A DNA stretch of 64,000 bases from positions 1 through 64,000 of the forward strand of contig NZ_JAPSKV010000008.1 of assembly GCF_031181385.1 (NCBI RefSeq), read 5' to 3'. A program made the translations under genes and the position numbers. The notes beneath the pieces are model-generated. The model was not told the origin of the DNA. It saw nothing but the letters and a program-made list of their open reading frames with translations, and did no database searches. Shown here piece after piece: positions 25,700 through 34,719 of this stretch. The stretch comes from Fredinandcohnia onubensis. Its GTDB lineage: Bacteria > Bacillota > Bacilli > Bacillales > Bacillaceae_L. Numbering within the stretch: position 1 is the first letter of the stretch; every line of letters begins with the position of its first letter.

Positions 25700-26587
25700 A
25701 TGAAATTACAGCGTTTACTTTACTTCACTACAGTTATTGACTGTTCTACTTTTACCGCTGCAGCACAAAAATTACATATTTCACAACCATCTTTAAGTAC
25801 TTCTATTAAATTATTAGAACAGGAGTTAGGTTTCGATTTATTAGATCGTAGCAAAGGTGAATTAAAATTAACGAAGGAAGGGAAGATTCTTTACCAAGAA
25901 GCCAAAAGACTATTAATTCATTACGAACGCGTTACTGATGAAATGGAGCGTCTAAAAAAAGATGGTCCCCTGGAATTATCAATCGGAATCATAGAATCTT
26001 CAAAATTTTGGGTTTCAAAGGTATTAGCTGAATTTAAAAAAGAATTTCCAGATGTATTTATACGACTATTGGATGCTCCAAGTTTGGAAGATGTAGAACA
26101 AGCATTAGATTCCTTTGAAATACACCTTGCAATTACAAATCAATTTATTCATAACCAATATATCCAATCAATCCCTTTATATGATGAACGACTAGTTGCA
26201 CTTTTGCCACTTCAACATCCATTAGGATATAAGAACTTTATAACTATAAACGACTTAAAAGATGAAGATTTTATTATAGCTAAGGAAGGCTTTCAAACAC
26301 GGACTGATATTTTAAATGCCTTTCAAAAGGCAGGCATAAAACCCAAAATACAATTTGAGATTGAAAGGTTTGAAACAGCTTGTAATTTAGTGGAGGAAGG
26401 ACTTGGGGTTACAGTAGCACCTGAAAACTATATTAAATACATTAACAATCCAAATTTCCATTTCAAAAGAATTCACGATGGACTTACCTCAAGAACCGTT
26501 TATCTCGCAATTGATAACAATCGATACTTACCACCAATTGCAAATACGTTTATTTCACTCGTTAAGAAAAATTTTAATAAAATTTAG
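25700..26587 (+). CDS. LysR-family transcriptional regulator of the hut cluster
   Basis: The 295-residue protein has an N-terminal winged helix-turn-helix (TFTAAAQKLHISQPSLSTSI, then LEQELGFDLLDRS) and a C-terminal LysR substrate-binding domain from about residue 90. It starts behind AGAGGAGG and diverges from hutU. Histidine utilisation in B. subtilis uses HutP antitermination; a LysR-type protein in this position suggests different control, with urocanate or histidine as possible effector (inferred). Confidence 0.88.
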   Translation: MKLQRLLYFTTVIDCSTFTAAAQKLHISQPSLSTSIKLLEQELGFDLLDRSKGELKLTKEGKILYQEAKRLLIHYERVTDEMERLKKDGPLELSIGIIESSKFWVSKVLAEFKKEFPDVFIRLLDAPSLEDVEQALDSFEIHLAITNQFIHNQYIQSIPLYDERLVALLPLQHPLGYKNFITINDLKDEDFIIAKEGFQTRTDILNAFQKAGIKPKIQFEIERFETACNLVEEGLGVTVAPENYIKYINNPNFHFKRIHDGLTSRTVYLAIDNNRYLPPIANTFISLVKKNFNKI

Positions 26588-26749
26588 TGGATAGAATTTT
26601 AGCATAGTATTTTCACTTGGCTCAGACGATATTGGATCAGAGTTAATTAAAGCGCACTCTTCTTCCAAAAAATTCGATAATCCTTTCAAAACATTTTATA
26701 ATAATTAGTATTAATTTCTAAATCAATTCGATAAAACAGGAGGCAATCG

Positions 26750-27556
26750 ATGCAACAAGAAATTTTATCTTCCATAATAATTAAAAATATAAAATCAATT
26801 GAAGAATTACATCAGGTTCATAATTTAGAATCGACCGTTTGGAGTCCGGAGGATACAGTTCCTATTAGTCATACTGCTGCAACGATTAAGAATGGTGGAT
26901 TTATTTTAGGTGCTTACTTCAATGAGCAACTGATTGGTTTTCAATATAGTTTCCCAGGTTTTGATGGAATTAAGCCCTACCTCGTTTCTCATAGTTTAGG
27001 GATTCACCCTGATTATCGCAAGTTAGGTATTGGTGAAAAACTCAAGCATGAACAACGAGAGTTGGCCGCGAAGATGGGGTATGATTTAATTTCGTGGACC
27101 TATGATCCTCTTGAAACGGTGAATGGTAATTTGAACCTACATAAATTGGGCGCCACCTGTACTGCTTATATCGAGAATGCATATGGGGAAATGACGGATG
27201 GCATGAACGACGGTCTTTCCACCGACCGTTTCGTAGTAGAGTGGTCTGTTACTAAGGTAGAACGTGAAAGAAGAAACAATGAAATAAGCAAGTTACCACT
27301 TTTAATACAAGTGGGATTTGAGAATGGTTGCCTTGTTCCTGAAGATATTAACTTAGAGGAAAAAAGTGATACTTTGTTGGTACCGGTACCCGGTAATTTT
27401 CAAGAAATTAAAACAACTAACTTCAATGCCGCCCTATTGTGGAGAGAAAAAACAAAACAGGTGTTTACACATTATTTAAAACACGGATGGGTTGTGACAG
27501 ATTTAGTAAAGGACCCCGAGAAGAAAAATCAGTATATGTATCTTTTGGAAAAATAA
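26750..27556 (+). CDS. GNAT-family N-acyltransferase, probable amino acid succinyltransferase partner of NSAR
   Basis: The 268-residue protein starts behind CAGGAGG. Residues 10-170 form the GNAT domain, with the acetyl/acyl-CoA pyrophosphate loop IHPDYRKLGIGEKLKHEQR and the following MGYDLISWTYDPLETVNGNL. The last 80 residues are an extra domain. The gene lies 21 bases before an N-succinylamino acid racemase-type enolase. In Geobacillus kaustophilus a GNAT enzyme, NSAR and an M20 hydrolase form a route that turns D- into L-amino acids; the same gene types occur here. Confidence 0.8.
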   Translation: MQQEILSSIIIKNIKSIEELHQVHNLESTVWSPEDTVPISHTAATIKNGGFILGAYFNEQLIGFQYSFPGFDGIKPYLVSHSLGIHPDYRKLGIGEKLKHEQRELAAKMGYDLISWTYDPLETVNGNLNLHKLGATCTAYIENAYGEMTDGMNDGLSTDRFVVEWSVTKVERERRNNEISKLPLLIQVGFENGCLVPEDINLEEKSDTLLVPVPGNFQEIKTTNFNAALLWREKTKQVFTHYLKHGWVVTDLVKDPEKKNQYMYLLEK

Positions 27557-27577
27557 TATTTTATGAGGAGAATTGGC

Positions 27578-28693
27578 TTGGAAATTAAGAGTATTATTTT
27601 ACGATATATGAGAATGCGATTGCTCCACCCTTTTAAAACGAGTGTGGGAACCATTACGGATAAAGACTTTATTTTAGTTGAGGTCAAGTCAAAAAGTGGC
27701 TTGTCTGGTTGGGCAGAAACGGTCTCTGATGCAATCCCTATTTACCACGAAGAAACAGTTAAAACGAATTGGCATATGCTTAAGGATATTTTAATTCCAG
27801 AGCTCTTGAAAACGAAGCTTAAACACCCAGATGATGTGTCAAAAGCTTTCAAGGATTTGCGCGGAAACTATAATGCAAAGGCTGCCCTTGATGGTGCCAT
27901 CTGGGATTTATATGCTAAGGAAAACGGCATTTCATTGACTAAAGCGATCGGTGGGATAAAGGATAAAATAGAAGTTGGAGTTAGTGTTGGAATTCAAAAG
28001 TCTGAACAGGAGCTTCTTAAAAAAATCGAAGGCTTTGTAACAAAAGGCTACAAGCGCATTAAGGTGAAAATTAAGCCAGGTTGGGATATGAATATTTTAA
28101 AAGCGATTCGCAAGGAGTTTCCGGAGATTCCGCTGATGGCGGATGCGAACTGTGCATATACCATAAATGATATTCCTTACCTCAAACAATTGGACGAGTT
28201 CAATTTAATGATGGTTGAGCAGCCCTTAAGCTATGACGATCTCATTGATCACGCTAGATTGCAAAAAGAGTTGAATACCCCAATTTGTCTGGATGAGTGC
28301 ATCCACACAGCCGAAGATGTTCGAAAAGCAATTGAGATTGGAAGTGGAAAAATCATCAATCTTAAAATCGGACGAGTCGGCGGAATCACAGAATCTTTAA
28401 AGATACATAAGCTTTGTGAGGATAACAACATTCCGATGTGGTGTGGTGGAATGCTCGAAGCTGGTATTGGCCGAGCACATAATATTGCAATCACTAGTCT
28501 GGCAAACTTTACTTTGCCAGGTGATACAGCCCCTTCTTCCCATTACTGGAAAGAGGATATTATTACTCCAGAAGTTACGATGAAAGATGGATATATCGAG
28601 GTTCCTACTGGGCTTGGAATTGGCTTTGAACCTAACATAGAAAAAATAGAGGATTTCATGCTCTATAGCGAAACATTTCATAATTACAAATAA
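27578..28693 (+). CDS. N-succinylamino acid racemase / o-succinylbenzoate synthase-type enolase
   Basis: The 371-residue enolase-superfamily protein is read from TTG at 27578, which has AGGAG seven bases upstream; an ATG at 27563 lacks a ribosome binding site. Catalytic residues fall at K162/K164 (IKVKIKPGWD), D189 (LMADANC), E214 (MVEQPL), D239 (ICLDEC) and K263 (INLKIGRVGG). This is the KxK/D-E-D/K set of the OSBS/NSAR subgroup, in almost the same numbering as the Amycolatopsis enzyme. No men genes adjoin, and the GNAT neighbour favours racemase function over menaquinone synthesis. Confidence 0.85.
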   Translation: MEIKSIILRYMRMRLLHPFKTSVGTITDKDFILVEVKSKSGLSGWAETVSDAIPIYHEETVKTNWHMLKDILIPELLKTKLKHPDDVSKAFKDLRGNYNAKAALDGAIWDLYAKENGISLTKAIGGIKDKIEVGVSVGIQKSEQELLKKIEGFVTKGYKRIKVKIKPGWDMNILKAIRKEFPEIPLMADANCAYTINDIPYLKQLDEFNLMMVEQPLSYDDLIDHARLQKELNTPICLDECIHTAEDVRKAIEIGSGKIINLKIGRVGGITESLKIHKLCEDNNIPMWCGGMLEAGIGRAHNIAITSLANFTLPGDTAPSSHYWKEDIITPEVTMKDGYIEVPTGLGIGFEPNIEKIEDFMLYSETFHNYK

Positions 28694-28697
28694 GATC

Positions 28698-29005
28698 TTT
28701 CAAAAGAGACAATAAGTGTAAGTATTATCCACTTGTGTATCGTTTTTAAATAAAAATGTGATAAAAGCATACGTAAAAATGAATTGCGTATGCTTTTATT
28801 TAGTTTAGCAGTATAAATGCATTCGCAAAATCCAAAGAATGGTAGAAATGATTTCAAAAGAGATAATGAATGTAAATATTATCCATTTGTGTATCATTTT
28901 TAAGTAAAAAAGTGATAAAAGCATGCGTAAAAATGAATTGCGTATGCTTTTTTATCGATTGGCAGTATAAATGCATTCGTAATATCCAAAAACTAGTAAA
29001 AGTGA
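28698..29005 (+). repeat. Exact-length tandem duplication (2 x 154 bp), each copy with a terminator-like hairpin
   Basis: The segment beginning TTTCAAAAGAGA at 28698 is repeated from 28852, and a truncated third start appears at 29006. The copies differ at scattered positions but have the same length. Each holds the hairpin AAAAGCATACG/CGTATGCTTTT (second copy GCATGCG), at about 28762-28797 and 28916-28952. It lies directly downstream of the racemase gene and contains no reading frame. Confidence 0.88.
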
Positions 29006-29015
29006 TTTCAAAAAC

Positions 29016-29058
29016 GAAGGGAAGAATGCTTCCACATTGGGAGGCATTCTTCCCTTTT
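29016..29058 (+). terminator. Hairpin with T-run downstream of the duplication
   Basis: GAAGGGAAGAATGC pairs with GCATTCTTCCC and is followed by CTTTTGC. It is the third terminator-like hairpin in a row after the racemase gene. Confidence 0.75.
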
Positions 29059-29210
29059 GCTATTTTTCCTTAAAGGACTAAATAGCTGACGTTGCCAGAA
29101 CCGATGCCCCTTCACTGCATTAAAAAACTCCCTCGTACACAGCCCCTTATCGAAGCCATTACTACACACGGTGCGTTTTCAATAACGTTCACTTCTAGCC
29201 ACTTTTACCC

Positions 29211-29239
29211 TTCACCTGTTGCCCCAACCTGCTTATAAT
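29211..29239 (+). promoter_or_regulatory. Probable sigma-A promoter of the BCCT locus
   Basis: TTCACC (29211-29216) and TATAAT (29234-29239) are separated by 17 bases, upstream of the BCCT reading frame at 29362. Confidence 0.6.
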
Positions 29240-29361
29240 GTGTGTACACTTAATGAATGTAATGACTACATCTTTATTTAACTCGTGCTTAGAAGCATAA
29301 GTATATTATCCATTGAGTTGCAAAAACTACCAAAAACAGTTTATTAAGGTGGGGGTTGTGA

Positions 29362-31026
29362 ATGAAAAACAGGATGATTGATTGGCCAACTTTTATTGGC
29401 GCATTTTCATTATTGTTGTTGGTTACGATTCCTCTCGTCCTTTTTCCTGAAAAAGGACAAGAAGTGGTTAATGCTGCAAATACGTATGTGACCACAAACT
29501 TTGGTGTTCTCTATTTGTTGGTTGGAATTATGATTTTCTTTTTTCTTATCTATGTTTCGTTTAGTGCAAACGGTCAGATTCTGCTTGGGGATAAGGGAGA
29601 AAAGCCCGAATTTAATGATTTCTCCTGGGCGGGCATGCTATTTTGTGCCGGGATTGGCTCTAGCATTTTATATTGGGGAACAATCGAATGGGCTTATTAC
29701 CTTCAAGGTCCTCCCTTTGGAGTAGAACCTGGCACAAAGCAAGCCATCGCATGGGCAACCACCTATGGAATTTTTCATTGGGGACCTATTGCATGGGCTA
29801 TTTATACACTTCCTGCCTTACCAATTGCATACTTTTATTATGTAAGAAAAAAACCTGTCTTAAAAATTAGTGAAGCGACACGGCCATTAATTGGAAGACT
29901 AGCCGATGGTCCTATTGGTACCATAATCGATATCTTATTTATGTTTGGTCTTATCGGTGGGGCTGGAACGACACTTGCTTTAGGTACTCCGATGATTGCT
30001 GAAGGTATTTATCGATTAACTGGAATCGATGTGAACATGACAGTAAAAACAATTATCTTATTATTTGTGACTGTCATCTTTGCGATTAGCTCCTATACAG
30101 GATTAAAGAAGGGAATTAAGGTTCTTTCCGATGTAAACCTCTATCTTGCTTTCTTTCTTTTGGCTTTTATCTTTGTGTTTGGGCCAACCCGTTTCATGTT
30201 AGAAACAACAGTAAATAGTATCGGACTTTTATTGGATAACTTCTTTCATATGAGTACATGGACAGAGCCGTTTAATTCATTGGGTCCATTTGAGTCAACC
30301 TCCTTCCCTGAAACTTGGACGGTGTTCTATTGGGCATGGTGGCTCGTATATGCCCCATTTGTCGGCCTTTTTGTTGCTAAAATTTCACGTGGACGTACCA
30401 TCAAACAAATGATACTTGGAACAATGATCTACGGAACAATCGGAAGTATTTTATTCTTTGGTGTATTAGGAAATTACGCGATGCACCTACAGCTTACTGG
30501 ATAAATGGATATTATTAATACTTTAAATACAGAAGGTGCTTCACCTGCTATATTAGATGTAATTGAGAGCCTTCCGTTTTCGTGGTTTATGGTATTGGTC
30601 TTCACCGTTCTTGCAATCGTATTTCTAGCAACAACATTCGATTCTAGCTCTTATGTATTAGCATCTGTTGTGCAAAAGGAAGTTAAGGATGAGCCAATAA
30701 GGTGGAATCGATTATTTTGGGCATTTGCTCTTTGTATAATGCCACTAACCTTGATGTTTATTGGCGGTCTCGGCACCTTGCAAACCGCAAGTATCGTGGG
30801 TGGGTTCCCTCTTCTTTTTATCATGGTCATGCTTGGTTGGTCATTTCAGAAAGCATCCACCCGTGATATTATGGCATCCGATTATTATGAGCCGAAAACG
30901 ATTGAGCTGAATTACCGTAAAATTCTTGAACGCTTGCGTCGAAAGAAAAAAGCAAAAGGGCAAGCATCTGGCGAACAAGACCAAAAGGGACCAATCGATG
31001 CCCATATTGAAGATGACAAAAAATAA
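29362..31026 (+). pseudogene. BCCT-family transporter interrupted by one in-frame TAA
   Basis: The first part (29362-30504) starts behind GGTGGGGG. It shows BCCT features: WAGMLFCAGIGSSILYWGTI, the tryptophan-rich segment FYWAWWLVYAPFVGLF, and KISRGRTIKQMILG. It stops at TAA 30502-30504 in the middle of the protein. The frame continues without a shift from ATG 30505 as the missing C-terminal helices (FLATTFDSSSYVLASV). Joined length is about 554 residues, normal for BCCT proteins. A single C-to-T change in a CAA codon would explain the stop. The second part has no ribosome binding site. The substrate would be a betaine-, choline- or carnitine-like quaternary amine. Confidence 0.85.
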
Positions 31027-31063
31027 ATCTAAGGCAGAGCCCATTTCGGCTTTACCCTTTTTT

Positions 31064-31092
31064 GGGACGTAGAGACAGGTCCCTTGCCCCAC
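31064..31092. repeat. GGGAC...GTCCC dispersed palindrome
   Basis: TGGGACGTAGAGACAGGTCCC followed by TTGCCCC is one of five related elements in the window (also at 35916, 38774, 39040 and 59720). It may end transcription of one of the convergent genes. Confidence 0.6.
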
Positions 31093-31117
31093 TATTCCCA
31101 TCATTAAGATCGATAGT

Positions 31118-31669
31118 TTAATGTTCGTGTTCAGCTTCCATGGCATCTGCTTTTGTTTTATGGACGGTTCCAAATGGATGATTTTGTGGTGCGTAGATTG
31201 AATATAGTTTTAATGGGATATTTCCTGTATTTGTTAGGTTGTGCCAATACCCTGCTGGAATAATAATGGCTGAATCGTCAGTAATTTGTCTTACAAAGTC
31301 TAACTGATTTTTGTTTTTCCCCATTTGAACAATTCCAGCTCCTTGCTCAACACGTAGGAATTGGTCAACATCAGGATGCATTTCTAAACCTATATCTTCT
31401 CCAGGTTGTAAACTCATTAATGTTATCTGTAGGTAAGTTCCTGTCCAAATCACAGTGCGATACGTATTGTTTTGCTTTGTAGCTTCATTGATATTGATTA
31501 CAAATGGCTGCTTACCTTGATCATTAAACTCGCGTATTTCCCTTCCCATATGTGGGTCATGGTATCCCCAATAGTTCCAGTAAGGCATAGGCACATGCGT
31601 ATAATATGGGTGGTGGTGATGTTGATGGTGATAATAATGATATGGGTGTCCATATGTTACATAATTCAT
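31118..31669 (-). CDS. Cupin-domain protein with His/Tyr-rich N-terminus
   Basis: The first 40 of 183 residues are very rich in histidine and tyrosine (HPYHYYHHQHHHHPYYTHV), a composition seen in some spore-surface and metal-binding proteins. Residues about 75-165 form one cupin domain: LQPGEDIGLEMHPDVDQFLR (motif 1, HxD) and IIIPAGYWHNLTNTG (motif 2). Related Bacillus proteins are annotated as mannose-6-phosphate isomerase-like cupins without proven activity. It is monocistronic. A spore-coat location is only a suggestion. Confidence 0.75.
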   Translation of the reverse strand: MNYVTYGHPYHYYHHQHHHHPYYTHVPMPYWNYWGYHDPHMGREIREFNDQGKQPFVININEATKQNNTYRTVIWTGTYLQITLMSLQPGEDIGLEMHPDVDQFLRVEQGAGIVQMGKNKNQLDFVRQITDDSAIIIPAGYWHNLTNTGNIPLKLYSIYAPQNHPFGTVHKTKADAMEAEHEH

Positions 31670-31890
31670 TTAACTCAATATCCCTCCTCAAATTGCTAAA
31701 ATATCCTATGCAAGAGAGATAGTGAATGTAACCCAAATATACTATTCTCTTATCCTTCCTTTGGGATAATGTACCTGTGGCCATTACACAAAAAGACACC
31801 TGATTAGGTGCCTTTCCAGATAACTATTTGCTACCGTATTTTTAAAATATTGTTCCATTTCCTGACCGGATAGACTCTTCGAAGGATGAA

Positions 31891-32379
31891 TTACTTTCCA
31901 GCTAGTAATAATCCAATTTCAGCTACTAATGTACTACCAATATACGTTCCACTAAAAACGAAAACCGCAACAATCGCAACTTTCCAAGAAGTATTTTTTA
32001 ATTCTACTAAACGGTTTGCTACTGAAATTCCGGCAAAAGTTAGAATCGGTGTTGTGATAGAGAGGAAATCCACCGCTTGAATGGCTTGTACAAAGAAGTC
32101 AGAAATTAAGCACATAACAAGAGATGTAATTGAAACCCATCCTAATACCGGAAACTCCTTTAGAAATTTAATCGAACATGTATCTAACTTATTCGAAATA
32201 AAAATACCGATCATTGAGAAAACCCATAGTGTAAGCAATCCCACAATTGTCATCCCAGTGACAGCCATTGATTCAGGATTTTTTAGGTGTTTTATAAATT
32301 GTGTAAACATGATTAGAGCAAGACTTAATAAAACGATTAAACCGTACTTCACATATGAATTACGCAACGCGTTTTGCAT
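31891..32379 (-). CDS. Small membrane protein, partner of the DUF3100 protein
   Basis: The 162-residue product has about five hydrophobic segments (LIVLLSLALIMFTQFI, MTIVGLLTLWVFSMIGIFI, WVSITSLVMCLISDFFV, FLSITTPILTFAGISVANRL, VAIVAVFVFSGTYIGSTL). The ATG at 32379 follows GAGGTGATAAAA and overlaps the end of the DUF3100 gene by 20 bases. Coupling with the DUF3100 protein and an amidohydrolase suggests the two membrane proteins form a transporter for an acylated or amide-linked substrate. I do not recognise a named family. Confidence 0.65.
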   Translation of the reverse strand: MQNALRNSYVKYGLIVLLSLALIMFTQFIKHLKNPESMAVTGMTIVGLLTLWVFSMIGIFISNKLDTCSIKFLKEFPVLGWVSITSLVMCLISDFFVQAIQAVDFLSITTPILTFAGISVANRLVELKNTSWKVAIVAVFVFSGTYIGSTLVAEIGLLLAGK

Positions 32380-33166
32380 TTTTATCACCTCGTACAAATA
32401 GTTTATACATAAATTGCTGTAATGGAGCCGCAAGGAATACCATTGTAAAGGTACCTAAGAAACTAGTAAGCAACTGACTCGCAGATGCATAAGCTAAAAT
32501 CGTGCTCTCCATATCCGGAACTTGGGCAACTAAAGAAGCCGAAGATGCGCTCATCATACTTCCCGAGCCCATGCCTGATGCCATTGCTAAGGCTTCAACA
32601 CGGAAACCAAGTTGTAACATGATCGGTGCGAATATACTGAAGAAAATCGTTCCAAATAATGTACCGATGATATATAAGGATAAGACGCCTCTTCCTTCAT
32701 CAGAATTCAACGTATACTTTTCTGAAATATAAGCGAGTTCACCTTCACGGCCTATTCCTAGAGTTGCGCCAATCGCTTCACGTCGTAAGCCTAGCAGTAG
32801 TGCCACAGGCAGACCTAACAGAACTGTTCCAAGGTTCCCTATTTCTTGAAACAGGAATACCCAGCCAACTTGAAGAATTTCACCTATTTTTGGAGCAACA
32901 TCTGCACCATATCTCGCCATAAGTGGAAGCATGATAAGAATCAAGTATTTTCCGGCAAAGTCTACATTCTCTTTACTATAGACTTTTTTCCAAAAACCTT
33001 TGCGGAAAAGATTCAGTCCTAAAATCATCGTGATGATAATTGCAAAAACAAGCGGTAATAAGCCAATTGAAAAGGATCCAAGGTTAACACTTTGAAATCC
33101 GATCATTTCAGCAGCCGTAATGACTAGTAGTGCAAATATAATGAGATAAATAAAATTTTTCTTCAT
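32360..33166 (-). CDS. DUF3100-type membrane protein
   Basis: The 268-residue protein has about eight transmembrane segments. GRREAIGATLGIGREGELAY and the small-residue stretch MASGMGSGSMMSASSASL are typical of DUF3100 proteins as I know them. The ATG at 33166 follows GAAAGGAAAC and starts one base after the amidohydrolase stop. The order M20D hydrolase - DUF3100 - small membrane protein suggests uptake and hydrolysis of one substrate; transport activity is inferred. Confidence 0.7.
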   Translation of the reverse strand: MKKNFIYLIIFALLVITAAEMIGFQSVNLGSFSIGLLPLVFAIIITMILGLNLFRKGFWKKVYSKENVDFAGKYLILIMLPLMARYGADVAPKIGEILQVGWVFLFQEIGNLGTVLLGLPVALLLGLRREAIGATLGIGREGELAYISEKYTLNSDEGRGVLSLYIIGTLFGTIFFSIFAPIMLQLGFRVEALAMASGMGSGSMMSASSASLVAQVPDMESTILAYASASQLLTSFLGTFTMVFLAAPLQQFMYKLFVRGDKNAKRVA

Positions 33167-33167
33167 A

Positions 33168-34442
33168 TTAGTTTCCTTTCTTGTCCATAATGATTTCATT
33201 AATTAACTTGATATAGTCTTCATAACTTCTTTTGTATAATTTTGAAGCATCAATGTTTCCATTCATTTTTTCAAACACTTGAGCTATGAATCTAGGAAAA
33301 ATCTCATAAATAAATTCTGGATCTATATCGATAAAATCATCTCCATGAATCGTTCCTGTAAAACCACTGTAACCAATCTGAATACAAGGAATCATGTAAG
33401 ATAAATCGCCTATGTCTCCAGCGGCACTAATTGGATCATCATTGTACAGCACATCAATTTCATTATTTTCTTCAAAAGCTTTCCATACAAAATCGGATAG
33501 ATAACGGTCTTGTTTAAAAGGTAAATAGCCCATCTGTGTAGAAATTTCTACATCTCCTTGCAAGGCTAATGCACTTCCCTTTGCTGCGTCATCGAGCTTC
33601 GTTGCAGCTTCTTTCATGTACTCTGTTGATAGAGTCCGCAGGTCCGTCCCAACAGTAATAGCATTTGGAATCACATTTGTTGACATATCTGATTCCATCA
33701 CAATCGGATTGATCCGTACCTTTTCCGAATCTTTAAGTTGTTGTCTGCTTAAGCCGACTGCTACGTTAAACAAGGTAGACATGTTGTAAGCATTTTTAGA
33801 GGAAAATGGGTCAAATCCAGCATGCGTTGCTTTACCTATAAATTTATATTTTTTATACAAAAATCCAGCTAAATCACAGTTGGTGTTAATTGTGCGCTTT
33901 TCAAATTCACCGCCAATTGCATGAACACAGATAGATAAATCTATATCATCAAAAACACCAAGCCTCATCGCTTCTGGCTTACCGCCATAATGAGTAATCT
34001 TATTTTGTTGTATAAGCTCATCACGATAAGTTAGATCCAAGTATTCCTCTGCAGGGACAAAGATAAATGATAGTTTATAATCAAATTCTTTGTAGCTGTT
34101 TGACTTCACAAAATAATTGTATAAAGCAAGTGCAATCCCAACCTGTGTATAATGTCCACAATTGTGTGCAGCCCCGGTTTCTTTGTTCGCATACATGTGT
34201 GATGGTGCATAGACCGCGTCTAATTCTGCAATAAACGCTACGTGTAAATCCTTATCTTGGTCACCCAGTGTTGTCTTAAAACCGGTAGTACTGAATTCAT
34301 CTATTTGAATATCAGGATTCATCTGTTTCAGACAATTCATTACCTTCCCTTTCGTTCTTTCTTCTTTATACCCTAGTTCAGGATGAAAATAGATGTCTTC
34401 AGCCAACTCTTTTATTTCTATATATTGGTTTTTGAAAATCAT
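33168..34442 (-). CDS. M20D-type amidohydrolase (N-acyl amino acid hydrolase-like)
   Basis: The 424-residue enzyme starts behind AAAGGAG. It has M20D features: FHPELGYKEERT near the start, the metal site AAHNCGHYTQVGIALALY, VPAEEYLDL with the EE pair, a dimerisation segment GKATHAGFDPFSSKNAY and a late SAAGDIGDLSYMIPC. Such enzymes hydrolyse N-acyl amino acids or amide conjugates. It heads a three-gene minus-strand operon and could supply the desuccinylase step missing next to the GNAT/racemase pair 5 kb away. Confidence 0.82.
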   Translation of the reverse strand: MIFKNQYIEIKELAEDIYFHPELGYKEERTKGKVMNCLKQMNPDIQIDEFSTTGFKTTLGDQDKDLHVAFIAELDAVYAPSHMYANKETGAAHNCGHYTQVGIALALYNYFVKSNSYKEFDYKLSFIFVPAEEYLDLTYRDELIQQNKITHYGGKPEAMRLGVFDDIDLSICVHAIGGEFEKRTINTNCDLAGFLYKKYKFIGKATHAGFDPFSSKNAYNMSTLFNVAVGLSRQQLKDSEKVRINPIVMESDMSTNVIPNAITVGTDLRTLSTEYMKEAATKLDDAAKGSALALQGDVEISTQMGYLPFKQDRYLSDFVWKAFEENNEIDVLYNDDPISAAGDIGDLSYMIPCIQIGYSGFTGTIHGDDFIDIDPEFIYEIFPRFIAQVFEKMNGNIDASKLYKRSYEDYIKLINEIIMDKKGN

Positions 34443-34668
34443 AGATGATTCTCCTTTTTTAACTGATTATTTCAATCTAATAACCTCATCATTGTTTGTT
34501 TTTCGTGTAATCACCGAATGATAGTAGGATTATTTTCGATTAATGCAATAGTAAAACACGAACATTTTTTATTTTAATATAATTTTCGTTCGATATCAAC
34601 CGTTTTTAGGATTTATTTTCATCGTTAAGGCGGACGATTCCTGAGAAAATAAATTATTCGACTCTCAA

Positions 34669-34690
34669 AACAGGATAATCCTGTTATACT
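34669..34690 (+). promoter_or_regulatory. Dyad overlapping a -10-like box upstream of the DUF4085 gene
   Basis: AACAGGAT-A-ATCCTGTT is a perfect dyad running into TATACT (34685-34690). A repressor bound here would block transcription of the gene at 34720. The bound protein is unknown and the -35 is weak. Confidence 0.45.
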
Positions 34691-34719
34691 ATTTTCAACA
34701 ACTACCATGAGGTGAGGCT

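Noticed and set aside
27578-28693. menC (o-succinylbenzoate synthase for menaquinone)
   Set aside because: Active-site residues cannot separate OSBS from NSAR, but no men gene is adjacent and a GNAT gene is, so racemase is preferred; dual activity remains possible.
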